Source: Rana temporaria
Taxonomy: Eukaryota > Chordata > Amphibia > Anura > Ranidae
Length of the DNA stretch: 64,000 nucleotides
Reading direction: 5' to 3'
Assembly: GCF_905171775.1 (NCBI RefSeq)
Contig: NC_053492.1
Location: 185,694,278-185,758,277 of the forward strand
The position numbers were made by a program, and so were the translations under genes. This document shows, one piece after another, positions 44,509 through 56,270 of the stretch (within the stretch, counting starts at the first letter, position 1; every line of letters starts with the position of its first letter). The notes below the pieces were generated by a model. That model saw only the letters and a program-made list of their open reading frames with translations, was not told where the DNA came from and searched no databases.

Positions 44509-45260
44509 CCCAATTTCAAAAAAGTTGGGATGTTGTGTAAAATCTACATAAAAACAGAATGCAATGATTTGCAAATTTCATAAATCCATATTTTATTCAC
44601 AGTAGAAAATGTATTAAATGTTTAAAGTGAGAAAACGTACACCATTTAGAAAAAAAACAATTTTTAAATTGATGGCAGCAACATGTCTCAAAGTTTGTAC
44701 AGGGCCATGTTTACCCTGGTGTAGCATCCCCTCTTCTTTTAAACAATACTCAGTAAATGTCCAGGAACTATGGAGACTAGATGCCGGAGGTTTGGAAGAG
44801 GAATGTTCCAGTCTTGTCTGATATAGGATTCTAACTGCTCAACATTCCTGGGTGGTCTTTGTTGTGTTTTTTGTTTCAAGATGTAAACCAAATAAATCGG
44901 TTGGTAAAAAAAGGTCAGGACTGCAGGCAGGCCAGTTAAGCCCCCGGACTCTTTTACTTTGCAGCGATTCTGTTGAAATGGATGCAATATACAGTTTAGC
45001 ATTGTCCTGCTGAAATATGCAAGGCCTTCCCTGAAATCCATTGTCTGGATGGGAGCATATGCTGCTTTAAAACCTGAATATATCGTTTCAGCATTGATGG
45101 TGCCTTTCCAGATGGGCAAGCTGCTTGTTCCATACAAACTAATGCACCCCTAAGCAACGAGAGATGCGTTTTTAACGGAGCGCTGCTAACAATCCAGAAG
45201 GTCCCTATCCTCTTTAGTCCGGAGGGTGCAGAGCCCGTGGTTGCCAAAAAGAATGTCAAA
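44509..45260 (-). mobile_element. Degenerate mariner-type transposon fragment
   Basis: The left end CAACCCCAATTTCAAAAAAG is a familiar vertebrate DNA-transposon terminus. On the minus strand, broken frames contain GLNWPACSPDL near 44925-44955, a DDE-transposase motif, followed by frameshifted remains. The right end is not clear and the copy is inactive. Confidence 0.65.
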
Positions 45261-45819
45261 TTTTCATTTGTCTGACTACAGAACCGTTTTCCACTTTGCA
45301 ACAGACCATTTTAAAGAGCTTTGGCCTATAGACCGCAGCAGTTTTGGATATGGCTTACAAAGGTGTGTTTGCATCACCCATAACGGGTGTCCTACGCTTG
45401 TGGATGTTGCTGTATTATGTAAAAATATTTGTTTAGTTTTTTTTTTTACATTTTAGAATGGGGTATCTCCAGGTTGAGCAGAATTTTAAAGGGTGCCTTG
45501 ACTGAAAAAAGGTTGAGTAACACTGCTGTAGATGGTGGTGATATATTTAATATACTGTGTGAATGAGCCCTATGAAGCTGGAAATCTGGTCATCGCTGCA
45601 TCAACCATAGAGCGGAAAGGCACATTTCACTGCTGCCTCTCAGTACATTATCATTCAGTAGATGACTGTACATGAGGGAAGTGTGAGGTGCTTATCAAAA
45701 ATATGATATGAAGGTTAGGGCTGCTTTTTTTTTTTTGTTGTTATATATATTCACTGTAATACAGGTTGAGTTCTGTCCCCATGGCAACCGGAAAATCACA
45801 TGCTACCTCTCCTCCAATC

Positions 45820-47100
45820 ACTGTCCAATATCCCCATACTACCTCTACCCCACCCAGCGAATCGGAAAGTGGCAAGGAAGAATCCCCACACACATTCTGT
45901 CCTGGGACAGAGGTGCTAGAGGTAGTGGGCAGGGCTTGTCAGCTACTGTGAAATCAGGAGAGGCAGGACGAAACTGAGCTGCCAGGGCGTTCGATTAGGG
46001 CCCACACTGTGCCTGCCCAGTGCCTTATTAACGCCCAAGCCTACTTTCACACTGATCTGCAGCAAAACCGATTTTACAGTATTTGTGATGTGTTTTTTCA
46101 CAGAACATGTGACAAAAAATGTGTTTTCAATAGGGTGGTGCATGTGTTTTGTTTTTTTCGCACCAATCATGCGGCAAAAATACAGTAAGCAGGCTTTTTT
46201 ACACCGGAACAGAAGCAAAACGCTCCAGTGTGAACACATACGTAGAATTTAAAGGGAAGCATTTTTCTTGAGATTTTCTGGCCCTCTTTTTTTTTTATGT
46301 AACGTAAAAGCACTTCAAAAACTCCTCCGTGTGAAAGCAGCCTAATTTGAAGTCCACTAGCACCTGCCCTGCGTCTTATTGGCGCCTTACTTGGGCTTCA
46401 CCAGTGCCTGTCCTGCCCCCCCCCTTTGGCACCTAACTTGTTCCTTTTCTCTTCACTGTGACTGACAAGTCACCTCTTGTAGCCAAGAGCTAAACCCTGA
46501 ACAGAACATGGGCAGGAATTATGCCTTTGCCACTTCTTGATTGGCTATCTCTGGCCAGAAAAGCAGAAGACACTGGTTCGGAGAGTCGGACTCCTCCCTC
46601 TTACCCACCAGCACCTAACGTCTAGCCGCCCAGTGAATCAGAAAGCGGCAAGGCAGACTCCCCACTAATATTCTGTCCTGGGGTAGAGGTGTGGGGTGGG
46701 GTTTATCAGCTACTCTGAAAATGGCAGAGGTAGGATGGGGAACAAGAGGCGAAAGTAAGACTGGACTGAGCTAAAAGGGTGCGCCGTTGCCACCCAGGCT
46801 GTGCCGCCCAGCGCCTTAACACCTAACTTGGGCTCCACTAGCGCCCGCCCTGCGCCCCTTTAGTGCCTAACTTGAGGTCCTATTAGCGCCTAACTTGCGT
46901 TCTCCCTATTAGAGCCTACTTTGTTCCTTTACTCTTCACTGTAGCGGACAGCCGAGGGATGCACCCAAAACAGAACATGGGCAGGGATTATAACTTTGCT
47001 GCTTCCTGATTTGGCTATCTCTGTGTCATCAGGTTTGCTGGCCAGGACTGGAGATTCGGGGCCCTCCCTCTCATCCACTAGGTGTGTGGTGTAGTTTGTG
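45820..47100. repeat. ~480-bp tandem duplication, three partial copies
   Basis: GAATCGGAAAGTGGCAAGG (45859) recurs as GAATCAGAAAGCGGCAAGG (46635), and CTTGTTCCTTTTCTCTTCAC (46438) recurs with one change at 46919. CAGAACATGGGCAGG and GGCTATCTCTG blocks keep the same offset of about 481 bases. The first interval is longer because a MITE (46041-46345) was inserted into it. Confidence 0.75.
46041..46345. mobile_element. MITE of the TTCACAC family inside the tandem duplication
   Basis: GCCTACTTTCACACTGATCTG at the left and CGTGTGAAAGCAGCCTAA at the right are inverted partners, with a further CCAGTGTGAACAC end inside. Its length accounts for the enlarged first repeat interval. Confidence 0.6.
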
Positions 47101-48937
47101 GGTGAATTGTTGAGCAGTGAGGTAGATGGTGATGTGAAGCGATGGCCAAGTGCTGTACTGTCACCTCAGAGAGCCCATGTACCATATGGTTGTATTTATG
47201 CCATTATTGGAGTAATGGTAATCTAGGACAACCAATCACATCTCGCAGCAATATGGTTACGGCATTGTGTAGCCCCATGCACTTTCCTCAGGAGGTTACT
47301 TTAAAGTAAGTGACTTTTTTTTTTTCATGTATTTTATGTATCGATGTATTTGGCTGCCTGGGGAAGTGTTCACTTTGGGGCTCATTCATATCATCCCAGA
47401 TGCATTGACCAGGCAAATTGCTTTATGTCCGCTGCACTGCGTTTGTGTGCGTTGGCAAAAATAGGACAGATTGCATACTTTTATGCAGAACATTGCTTGG
47501 AGTTGTATGACATTTCATTCAATAAAAATAAATAAAGAGGTAAACCGTGTGATGTGTTGTACTAATGCCTCGCACACCCTCTTGTCCCAAAGACACAAGT
47601 TGAGGGGAATGTCCTGAGGCCTATGGCGTTCTGTGCATTTGCCCTGATTGCACAGGGTCATCGCTGGTTGCAGCGCGTTGTTGATTTTGACAGGTTGCCT
47701 GTGGCGGAGCTGGATGCTGCACCGGTCCACACAAAAACACTGGAAGGGGCAAATTGCAATCCTAGACAGCCCTGTGTAAGTTGGTAAGCTTCCACTGCAT
47801 TGCTAGTTGGATTTTCCATCTTTTTCTATCCCGCTGATAATGCCAGCACACATACAGAGGGTAAATCTGCCAGGCTGGGACATTGGCGATAGTATGACCT
47901 ATGGTGGTAATGTCACTTTTGTTAGTTGTTTAAATGTTATTTTTCCAGCATTTTTTTCTGGTAAAAATAAAAAGAGTAGTGGGGTTCTAAAGCCAGCCAT
48001 ACTTGCATCAAAATTTAGGTGGTTCAGTGGGACTGGAGAAATTTGTGGCCACTGGTTGAACAGAAGTTGATCTACCGGTTGACATCTGTGCAACCGCCCT
48101 GTCTGTATATTTCCCCTCAATCTGTACCGCAGGCAAATAGGCTGCAGTGCTGATCAGTGTATTCTGACAGCACATGTCAGAATACAATAGCTCAGTGGGG
48201 AGGATTCCCCTGGACGTTTGGCTGGGGGAGGGTCAGTTTTTTCATTCAACCTACTGTTTGGCCATCCGAAGGCCTCATGCACTCAATGCTCTTGATGCTT
48301 TTTCCTTTTACACGAGTTTAGCAGCATAAAAAAATGGGCATTAATGTGTGCACACAAGTGTTAGAGCGTTCCTGCGTCTGGTGTTAATACATTCTATTAC
48401 CCATAATTCTGCCCATTGGAATGCATTAATGCAGAAACTCGCCTAACATTTTTGTATGCGCAAAAGCTCCTCTCCTGAATGCACTTGTGATGTGTTTTTT
48501 TTTTTCTGTCTGTATAGTCCCCTGCCACTTAGCTCCTGAAAAAGTCCACAACAGGGTTTGCACATCGGCATGGGCTCTGATATGCCGGCAGCAATTAACA
48601 GGTTCCCGGTGGAGGGGGCGTGTCCCCTTCTGCCTTGACATTTAAACCCTCCCACTGACCAGGGCTTCTCCGAGACATAGATGGGGATTGGTCGGCAGCT
48701 GCTGTCTTTTATACACAGCTGTCACTGGGTGTTCCACCCCCTTTTGTAGCTGCCGCCACATCTATTTGCATATATACACACAGTGCAAGTAAGGGAGGGT
48801 TATAACCTGTCAGGGTTCTTTTACCATCTGTGTACACTTCCTGTCCCATAGTCAAAACAGGAAGTGAGAGGAAATCCCCTGCAAATTATAGAAATTCCTT
48901 GGGGACTTCCAGGTCCCCAGAACTAGTGTCCCTAATG
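47101..48937. other. Intergenic, mixed repeats
   Basis: Includes a GCCAGCCATACTTGCATC-type MITE remnant (about 47990-48270). ATTCAATAAAAATAAATAAAG near 47517 contains AATAAA, but nothing ties it to a transcript. No exon was recognised. Confidence 0.4.
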
Positions 48938-49122
48938 CAGTGTTTCTCAATTCCAGTCCTCAGGCCCCCCCAACAGGTCAGGTTTTCAGGATTTCCCTCA
49001 GATGAAAAGGCTGTGGTGATTACTAAGGCAGTGAAACTGATCAAATCACCTGTGCAAAATAATGGAAATCCTGAAAACCTGACCTGTTGGGGGGGCCTGA
49101 GGACTGGAATTGAGAAACACTG
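48938..49122. mobile_element. Palindromic hAT-type MITE, 185 bp
   Basis: CAGTGTTTCTCAATTCCAG through GGTCAGGTTTTCAGGATTTCC is mirrored by the right half ending CTGGAATTGAGAAACACTG. A perfect 8-bp duplication CCCTAATG flanks it (48930-48937 and 49123-49130). It is almost entirely inverted repeat. Confidence 0.92.
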
Positions 49123-49422
49123 CCCTAATGGAAGATTTCCCCTATATTACTTTTCTTGGGACAGTCCAAAATTTGGGATTTTCTTTTACTTTCAATGTTA
49201 ATGGTATATAGGACAAATGGAGATTGTGACTCCTTAATGGGGGCACAGACGGCAATAAAAACTGACAGGTGTTTTAATCCATCTCCACTATATCCAATAC
49301 TAAAAACAAAGTGTTTAATATTTTGCATTCTTCTTTGGAGTCAGCAGGTGGAGCTGGTCTTCATTTTATGTTTTACAGACTGCTTTCCTTTTTAAACAAG
49401 CTAATGTTTTTACAGTACTTAA

Positions 49423-49930
49423 GAGGTTGTAAAGGTACAATATTTTTTCCTAAATAGCTCCTTTTACCTTAGTGCAGTCCTCCTTCACTTACCTCATTCT
49501 TTCATTTTGCTTTTAAATGTCCTTATTTCTTCTGAGAAATCCTCACTTCCTGTTCTTCTGTCTGTAACTCCACACAGTAATGCGAGGCTTTCTTCCTGGT
49601 GTGAAGTGTCGTGCTCGTCCCCTCCCTTGGACTACAGGAGAGTCAGGACACCCACTAACACACAGCTCCTTTCTCTATCTGCAACATGGAGAGCGACCTG
49701 ACTCTCCTGTAGTCCAAGGGAGGGGGTGAGCACAACACTCCCCACCACACCAGGGAGAAAGCCTTGCATTACTGTGTGTAGTTATAGACAGAAGAACAGG
49801 AAGTGAGGATTTCTCAGAAGAAATAAGGACATTTAAATGCAAAATGGAAGGATGAGGTAAGTGAAGGAGGACTGCACTAAGGTAAAGGAAGCTATTTAGG
49901 AAATAAAAAAATGTACCTTTACAACCCCTT
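49423..49930. mobile_element. Fold-back element with ~200-bp arms (copy 2)
   Basis: The same family as 21368-21834: GAGGTTGTAAAGGTAC at the left, TACCTTTACAACCCC at the right, and the paired TTAGTGCAGTCCTCC / GGAGGACTGCACTAA arms. TTAA precedes the left end; the right flank is TGTAA. Confidence 0.85.
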
Positions 49931-51714
49931 GTAATGCTCATCCTATATCATCCGAGGACACAATAGATGAAGCTCATTATTATAATAAATTAGCATTTTA
50001 TTTTTTTCATCTCAGCTTTTATTGAATGTTTTATTATAAGGCATTTACTGCAGGCTCTGGTATTGGGTTCTAATCTCTACAGGCTCTAAAAATCATTACA
50101 ATAGTCCTTCCTTTCTGCAGCAAATTCATTGGTACCCTTAAAAACACAAAAACAAAAATAGTTTTCTATGAAATAACTGGAAACTAACCAAGACAATTGG
50201 CATCCATCATAGTTTGTTCTATATTTTATAAATATAGAGCCCATTGCTATAATGGAGCGTTTTGAATAGAAATCGGGCACCAGTCACTTTCGGTCTTTTT
50301 ATTTTTTTGTACTTTATATGTTTATTTGTTTTTTTTCTTTTCTTTACATAAAACAGCATATGGAAAGGCACAGGGCAAATACTCTGCCAAAAACAAACAT
50401 GAATACAATCCTCTTGACAAAAAAAATACATACATATTCGCTCTGGACCCTCCCATAAACTCCCTCACTAAATCTTCCCACTCTAACCCTTTTCTTAGTC
50501 ATCACTCTCTCTCTCACAGAGAGACAAGTGATGCATCTGCCCTTTCCCAGCTCCCCCCCCCCCCTCAAAAGACGAGAGAAAAAAAAGATAAAAGAGGGGG
50601 AGAGAGAAGGGGAACCCCATCCTCTCCCTCCATTAAACCACAATTCATAACAGGAAAGTCGGTTTATCCTTCATATTATATTTTACATTATAATTCCCTG
50701 CGCGTATCCGATTCTTCATTTATCAGGTTCAGTCATTAATCTTTTCCCCTCATCTGAATTTTTAAACAAATTCCAGCTCTTCCACGTTTCTTTGTATAGT
50801 TAATTTTTACCCTTCGCTGAGAGAACTAGGTCTTCGGTCTTTTTAAAGCTTTAACCGCTTAAGGACTGCCACACGCAGATTTCCATTGACAGAATGGCAC
50901 AGACAGGCAAATGGGTGTACAGGTACGGTCCCTTTAATTTGCCACCATGTGGTCACGAGCTCCGTGCCGGTGGACTCGATGTCCCGCGATCGGGTCACAG
51001 AGCTGAAGAACGGGGAGATGTCAGTGTAAACACAACATCTCCCCGTTCTTCCTAGTGACATGTCACTGATCGCTGCTCCCGATGAGAGGGAGCATTCAAT
51101 CAATGATGTGTCACTCGTAGCCACGACCCCTAACAGTTGGAATCACTCTCTAGGACACACTTAACCCCCTTCAGAACCCCTATGGGTTAACCCCTTCACT
51201 GCCAGTGTAATTTTTTACAGTAATCGGTGCATTTTTATAGCACTGATCGCTGTAAAAAGATGATCCCAAAATGGTGTCAAAAGTGTCCGCCATAATCACA
51301 ATAAAAATTGCTGATAGCTGACATTAGTAAAAAAAAATTTTTTGGAGGTAGGACACAAGTCGGTTTATGTCTGCCACTACTTGGACGTGAATGGAGGGTC
51401 CAATTGGTCAGACTGACCGTGTGAAAGGGGCCCAAGACTGATGCGCTGCGGTTTAACCTGCACCGCGGGTGCAACGCAGTTTACCTTTTAGCTTTCATGC
51501 ACTTTGCAATAGACTTCTATAATATTCTGCAGGTGTGATGCACTTTCACAAAGCTCACTAAACTTGCCGGTCATAACAGAAGCCTATGGCTCAGTGCAGG
51601 TAACCCGCAGGTAAACTGCTCTGCACCTACAGATCAGTTTTAAAGCAGCCCAGTTACCACTGCAGAAAAGATATGCCCATATATACACTGATTTTAGTAA
51701 TAAACTGACCTTAA
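49931..51714. other. Intergenic, repeat fragments
   Basis: At 50851 TTAA is followed by CCGCTTAAGGACTGCC, the start of a CCACTT-type element that runs to about 51320 without a clear right end. The stretch 49940-50840 is AT-rich with C-rich and GA-rich tracts and no gene. Confidence 0.45.
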
Positions 51715-52041
51715 GCCCTGGTTCACACTGGGCTGCGGGAGTGAAGCCGTGCGAGTTCAGCTGAACTCGCACGATTTCACTCCCGCCGGCAGTCCCGATT
51801 TCGGCCGCGATTTAAGAGACATCTGTGCAGGTTTCTGCACAGATGTCTATGTAAATCGCGGCCCGAAATCGCAAAAAGTAGTACAAGAACTACTTTTTGA
51901 AATCGGTGCAGCGCCGCAGATGCGGCGTCGCACCGATTAGGACAGCGCCATTGCCGACAATTGGCGGCATTTGAGATGCGATTTCACATGTGAAATCGCA
52001 TCTCAAATCGAATGAAATCGCACCCAGTGTGAACCTGGGCT
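51715..52041. mobile_element. MITE of the TTCACAC family, highly palindromic
   Basis: AAGCCCTGGTTCACACTGGG mirrors CCCAGTGTGAACCTGGGCT. Inside, GTGCGAGTTCAGCTGAACTCG, CATCTGTGCAGGTTTCTGCAC and TGAGATGCGATTTCACATGTG are further palindromes, so almost the whole element can fold. Confidence 0.8.
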
Positions 52042-52639
52042 AAATAACAGTATACTATTCCATTCCAGAGCAGGAGATTGCGGGCCACATCAGAGGGCCC
52101 TGCGGACTACTGGTTGGGCACCCCTGGGTTAGAAGCTCATTGGTTTCTCAGCTCAGCCAAAAACTAAATTTACATTATAGCCCCAGTTTAGGATGGGGGG
52201 GGGGGGGGCTACATTAAAATCAGATTTTGACTCATCGCAATATTTAAAATAAAACAAATAAATTACATGGACAAAAATCATGGGTCCCTAAACCTAACAT
52301 TTTGTTGCACAACCTTTAGAGGCAATCCCTGCAAACTGTAGCTCCGAGTGAAACTTAGCCCATGAATAAGTAGTTTGGCCCACTCTTGAGCAAAAAAGCT
52401 GAAGTGATGGGCACCATACACTTTTTGAATGCAGAGATTTATTGTCTCTTGAACAAGAACCGTGGGAGAGAGGGTTAGGGCCAGGACACCCTTAAGTAGA
52501 TGCAATGGTAATTGGCAGACTCCGAGACTGCTATCGGTAGACAGCTGTACAGTGGAATGCCTCCAGCCAGATACCACTTCTGTATAGGTAGGACCGCTGT
52601 CTCCTATGGCAACAAATCTGGTAACAGTCACTAACGGTA

Positions 52640-53200
52640 GTTGTACCTAACTATTGGTAACACAGAATAGTTCTCCTCACACGCTACAGTCTCTCACTGT
52701 AGGTCTTCACTCACTAAGCTCCCAGTTTCTCACTAGACTCTCAAACCCAATCGCCACTGGATCTCCTGAGCTCTTCCATTACCTTCTTCAAGCGTCACCC
52801 TCTGCTGACCAGCTAGGTCCCTGGCTTGGCACTCTCAGATCCTCCTTACCCTCTGCTCACCCGCTAGGTCCCTAGCTTGGCACTCACTGATGCTCCTCAA
52901 GGGTCACCTCTGCTGTCCCGCTGGGTCACTGGTTTGGCACTTGCTGAAGTTTTCCCACTTCTTCACCATCCCCGGATGGTGAGAAGAGTGCTCTGGTACT
53001 GGCTCCAGCTTACTCACAATAGTCTCTGGTAACAAGGTGAATGGTTCCTTAGTGGTAACAGCTTCCCCTCTACCTCTGACCACAACTGGTTCCCCCTTCT
53101 GGCTGAACCTTTAATCTCGGTGGGACTACAATCCTGCAGTCCCAACCACGTGCTGCTTCTCCTGCTTCTGGATAGGCCTCAGGCTTACGGCCTAGCAGCC
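52640..53200. repeat. Degenerate repeats of the CTAGGTCCCTGGCTTGG type
   Basis: The block CTGACCAGCTAGGTCCCTGGC recurs with changes near 52800, 52855 and 52915, a period of about 60. Similar composition is seen at 62870-63420 (GATCTCGCTCTCCAGCAC / GATCTCACTCTCCGGGAC). I cannot assign a class; a long terminal repeat of an old retroelement is one possibility. Confidence 0.4.
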
Positions 53201-53453
53201 GGGAAGGCATAACACACATCCACCCAGACAGAACCCCGATCACCTGACTCCACCCAAATAAATAGGCTCTGCCAGCAGAACAGGGGACCAAAAAAAAACC
53301 CTGCCAATCTGAACACAAGCTGTCTGTGGCCGTGCAGCTGCTCCTGCATGGCTGTCAAATTATGACACCTGACTGTATCCGTCCAGCCGCCACGTCTGCA
53401 TCCACCTCTATAGGCTGTCTGCACACAGTTCAGGGTGGATGCAGATACTAAAT

Positions 53454-53950
53454 CAGCCTTTCTCAAACTTTTCTACAGAGGAACTCTTGAAATAACTTTC
53501 CAATCTCAGGGAACTTCTGCTAAAACTTACTATATCTGGAATTCATGATACATTAGCATAGGTGTGTACAGCCTATGGCATTAGGGTGTGCACTCCAAAG
53601 TTCAAACACATAAGTGTGTATATATACTGACAGTGTCACTAGAGCAGTGGACGGTGTCAGTAAAAAATGTTTTTATTATTATTTCTTTTCCCTACAATTT
53701 AGAAACCCCATTTGGTGAAATGTCAGGGGTCTAAATAAGGGGAATCTGTGCCACATGGGGTTATTAGGGTGTACATTAGTGTGAATTGGTTAGGGGGAAG
53801 AATACTCCTTAGACTTGTGGTCATTGGGAAGAATTACCCCCTTTAAGATAGCTAAGGTCAAAGATGTCAGTGGGAACTTATCAACAAAAATTGCTCATTG
53901 CTCAAGGAACCCCTAGCAACCTCTGGAGGAACCCTGGTTGAGAAGCCATG
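53454..53950. mobile_element. hAT-like element, old copy
   Basis: CAGCCTTTCTCAAACTTTTC and the inverse, ending GGTTGAGAAGCCATG, resemble the CAGGGTTTCTCAACC ends of mammalian and frog hAT MITEs. No 8-bp duplication is visible. The region from here to 55045 shows no exon. Confidence 0.5.
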
Positions 53951-55045
53951 CGCTTTATTAAAGGCAGCCTGCGGGCAGGACAGGTGCCAGGGCTCGTCTG
54001 AATGAGGCCTGATTGTTCAGTTCTAGAAGTTCCTGATGTCAGTGCTTTCCTTTTTAATGTACAATAAGTGTAGGACAACAATATAATAATCGTCAAGTTA
54101 GATTGTCAGATCCTTTTAGATACAGCTTACTCAATAAAGCAGTGCAGTCGCTACTAATCAGAATCTACTTTGCACTGGTCTGACAACAGTAAAGTGAATT
54201 CTGATCAGCTAGTCCCTCTGCTTTCCTATTAAAAACTGACCACACTAAGCAAGAGAGCACAACATGGGCAGTTCTCTAGCTATGCTGGGAACTCAGTGTA
54301 CTCTCCTCCAATGATCAGACTTGTCCTAAACCCCCCCCCCCCTCCTGCTGCTGCACAGCCATTCACTGGGAAGCTTAGTATACGGCTGCTTCTCCTCCCC
54401 CCAGCTTTTATGCAGCTGAGAACAGAGGGAATGTGATCATTTATAAAAAAAATATGGGAAAGATGGTACTTCTAATGTCATTTTTATATCTATACACAAA
54501 TGCTTTGCCTATCATTTCTATTTTAAACTGAATGGGTTGTTTTAAAGGTGATCATTTACAATCACTTTAAACATACAAGTTGCTTGATAGAACAGAGAGC
54601 TATTATACCAGATTTTTCTTTCTTTTTTTTTTTTTACCTGATTTTTTTTTTCAGTACACGTCTTTTGGTGATAGGCGGGGAAGGTGGAATTAAGTAAAGT
54701 AGCAGAGGTTTAGACAGACTTCCTGCTTGACAAGGGTTTCTGGGCAGGGCTTGGAGCCTGGAGCAGTAAGGTGTGATTGTGTATCTAGTTGAGTTCTTCA
54801 GAGAACATTCAATGTACACGTTAGACCGTCGCAGTGTACATCAGGAAACAGACACAGCTAGTGTCCACTGCACATAGACTGTAGAAAATGTGACAAATCC
54901 TTGTATACAGAGCAAACACATTATCAGGCAACCAGTTATTGTGCTGATAGCAGTATACTGTCCTGCTCACCCCCACAAGAGACCTGCAGTCAGGATGCTC
55001 TGTGGCCCAAGGTGACCGGTCATTTGGTACAGAACCCTTACACGT

Positions 55046-55200
55046 ATGGACGGGGTCAGAAATGCCACCGGGCAGGAAGATCGTGACACCGGACTGTGGA
55101 ATTTGGATTACCTGATCACCTGCTTCGCAGAAGAAAAAATCTGCGTGTCGTTTGGTTTGTGGCTGCTGTCCTGCTTGTTCTGGTTTACGTCATTTTCTCT
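55046..55200 (+). CDS. TMEM44: TMEM44 coding exon 1
   Basis: Fifty-one codons plus CT. GLWNLDYLITCFAEEKICVS aligns with the human start region around LWDWDYL and CFARH. The donor is GTAATG. The CT joins an A from exon 2 to make leucine. Confidence 0.87.
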
Positions 55201-55740
55201 GTAATGCTCTTTTACTCATTTAGCATTAATGTTCCTGCGCTTTAACTATGAATGACTGATTAGCAAATCTTTGTTAGTCTTTGCTAGTAAGAGATTTAAA
55301 TATTTCATAGTAACTGAACTTTTTTTTTTTCCTTACATTTGTAATTAACTAAGACGGGTGTTATAACGAAGGGTTAAATCTCTTAGAAACTGGTTAACTC
55401 CATCAGTGCCAAATGTAGTCCCAACGCTCAGTGGGAGAGTAGTGTAGGTGTGTGATCATGTCCTGGTTTATGGGCATTACTCAGTGAAGTCACTTTTGGC
55501 CCACACTGCTGAGCAAATACTCGCTGTCATAAAGCTGATCTACATCACACAGGTGTAATCTGAGTAATGCTCTGCTGGCTTTTACTTCCTTTCTTCTGCT
55601 ACTGCCAAAACCTTCATAGAAGCAATAGCAACAAAAAGACAAATGTGCTATATCGCTTTAACCACTTCCGTACCGGGCATATTCTAGCACTACCCTCAAT
55701 CATATTTTTTTTGCTAAAAAATTACTCAGAACCCCCAAAC

Positions 55741-55806
<66 letters not shown>

Positions 55807-56210
55807 AGCAGACACCCTAGGGAATAAAGTGGCGGTCATTGCAACTTTTTATCTCGCAAGGTATGTAGGCAATCATTTTTTAAATACAATTTTTTGGGGG
55901 AAAAAATGGTTTCATGAATTAAAAAATAACAAAACAGTAAAGTTATTTCAATTTTTTTTCTATAATGTGAAAGATGATGTTACGCTGAGTATTTAGATAC
56001 CTAACTTGTCACACTTTAAAATTGCACACACTCATAGAATTGGCGCCAAACTTCAGTACTTAAAAATCTCCATAGGCGACACTTTAATTTTTTTTTACAG
56101 GTTGCCAGTTTAGAGTTACAGATGTCTGACGTAGGCATCGATAACTCACATGTGTAGTTTGAACACTGTTTACATATGTGGGTGGGACTTAAGTGTGGGG
56201 ACAGGGGCGC

Positions 56211-56270
<60 letters not shown>

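Noticed and set aside
47515..47535. AATAAA cluster as the LSG1 poly(A) site
   Set aside because: It is 3.4 kb beyond the stop, past a transposon and a tandem duplication; nothing links it to the LSG1 transcript.
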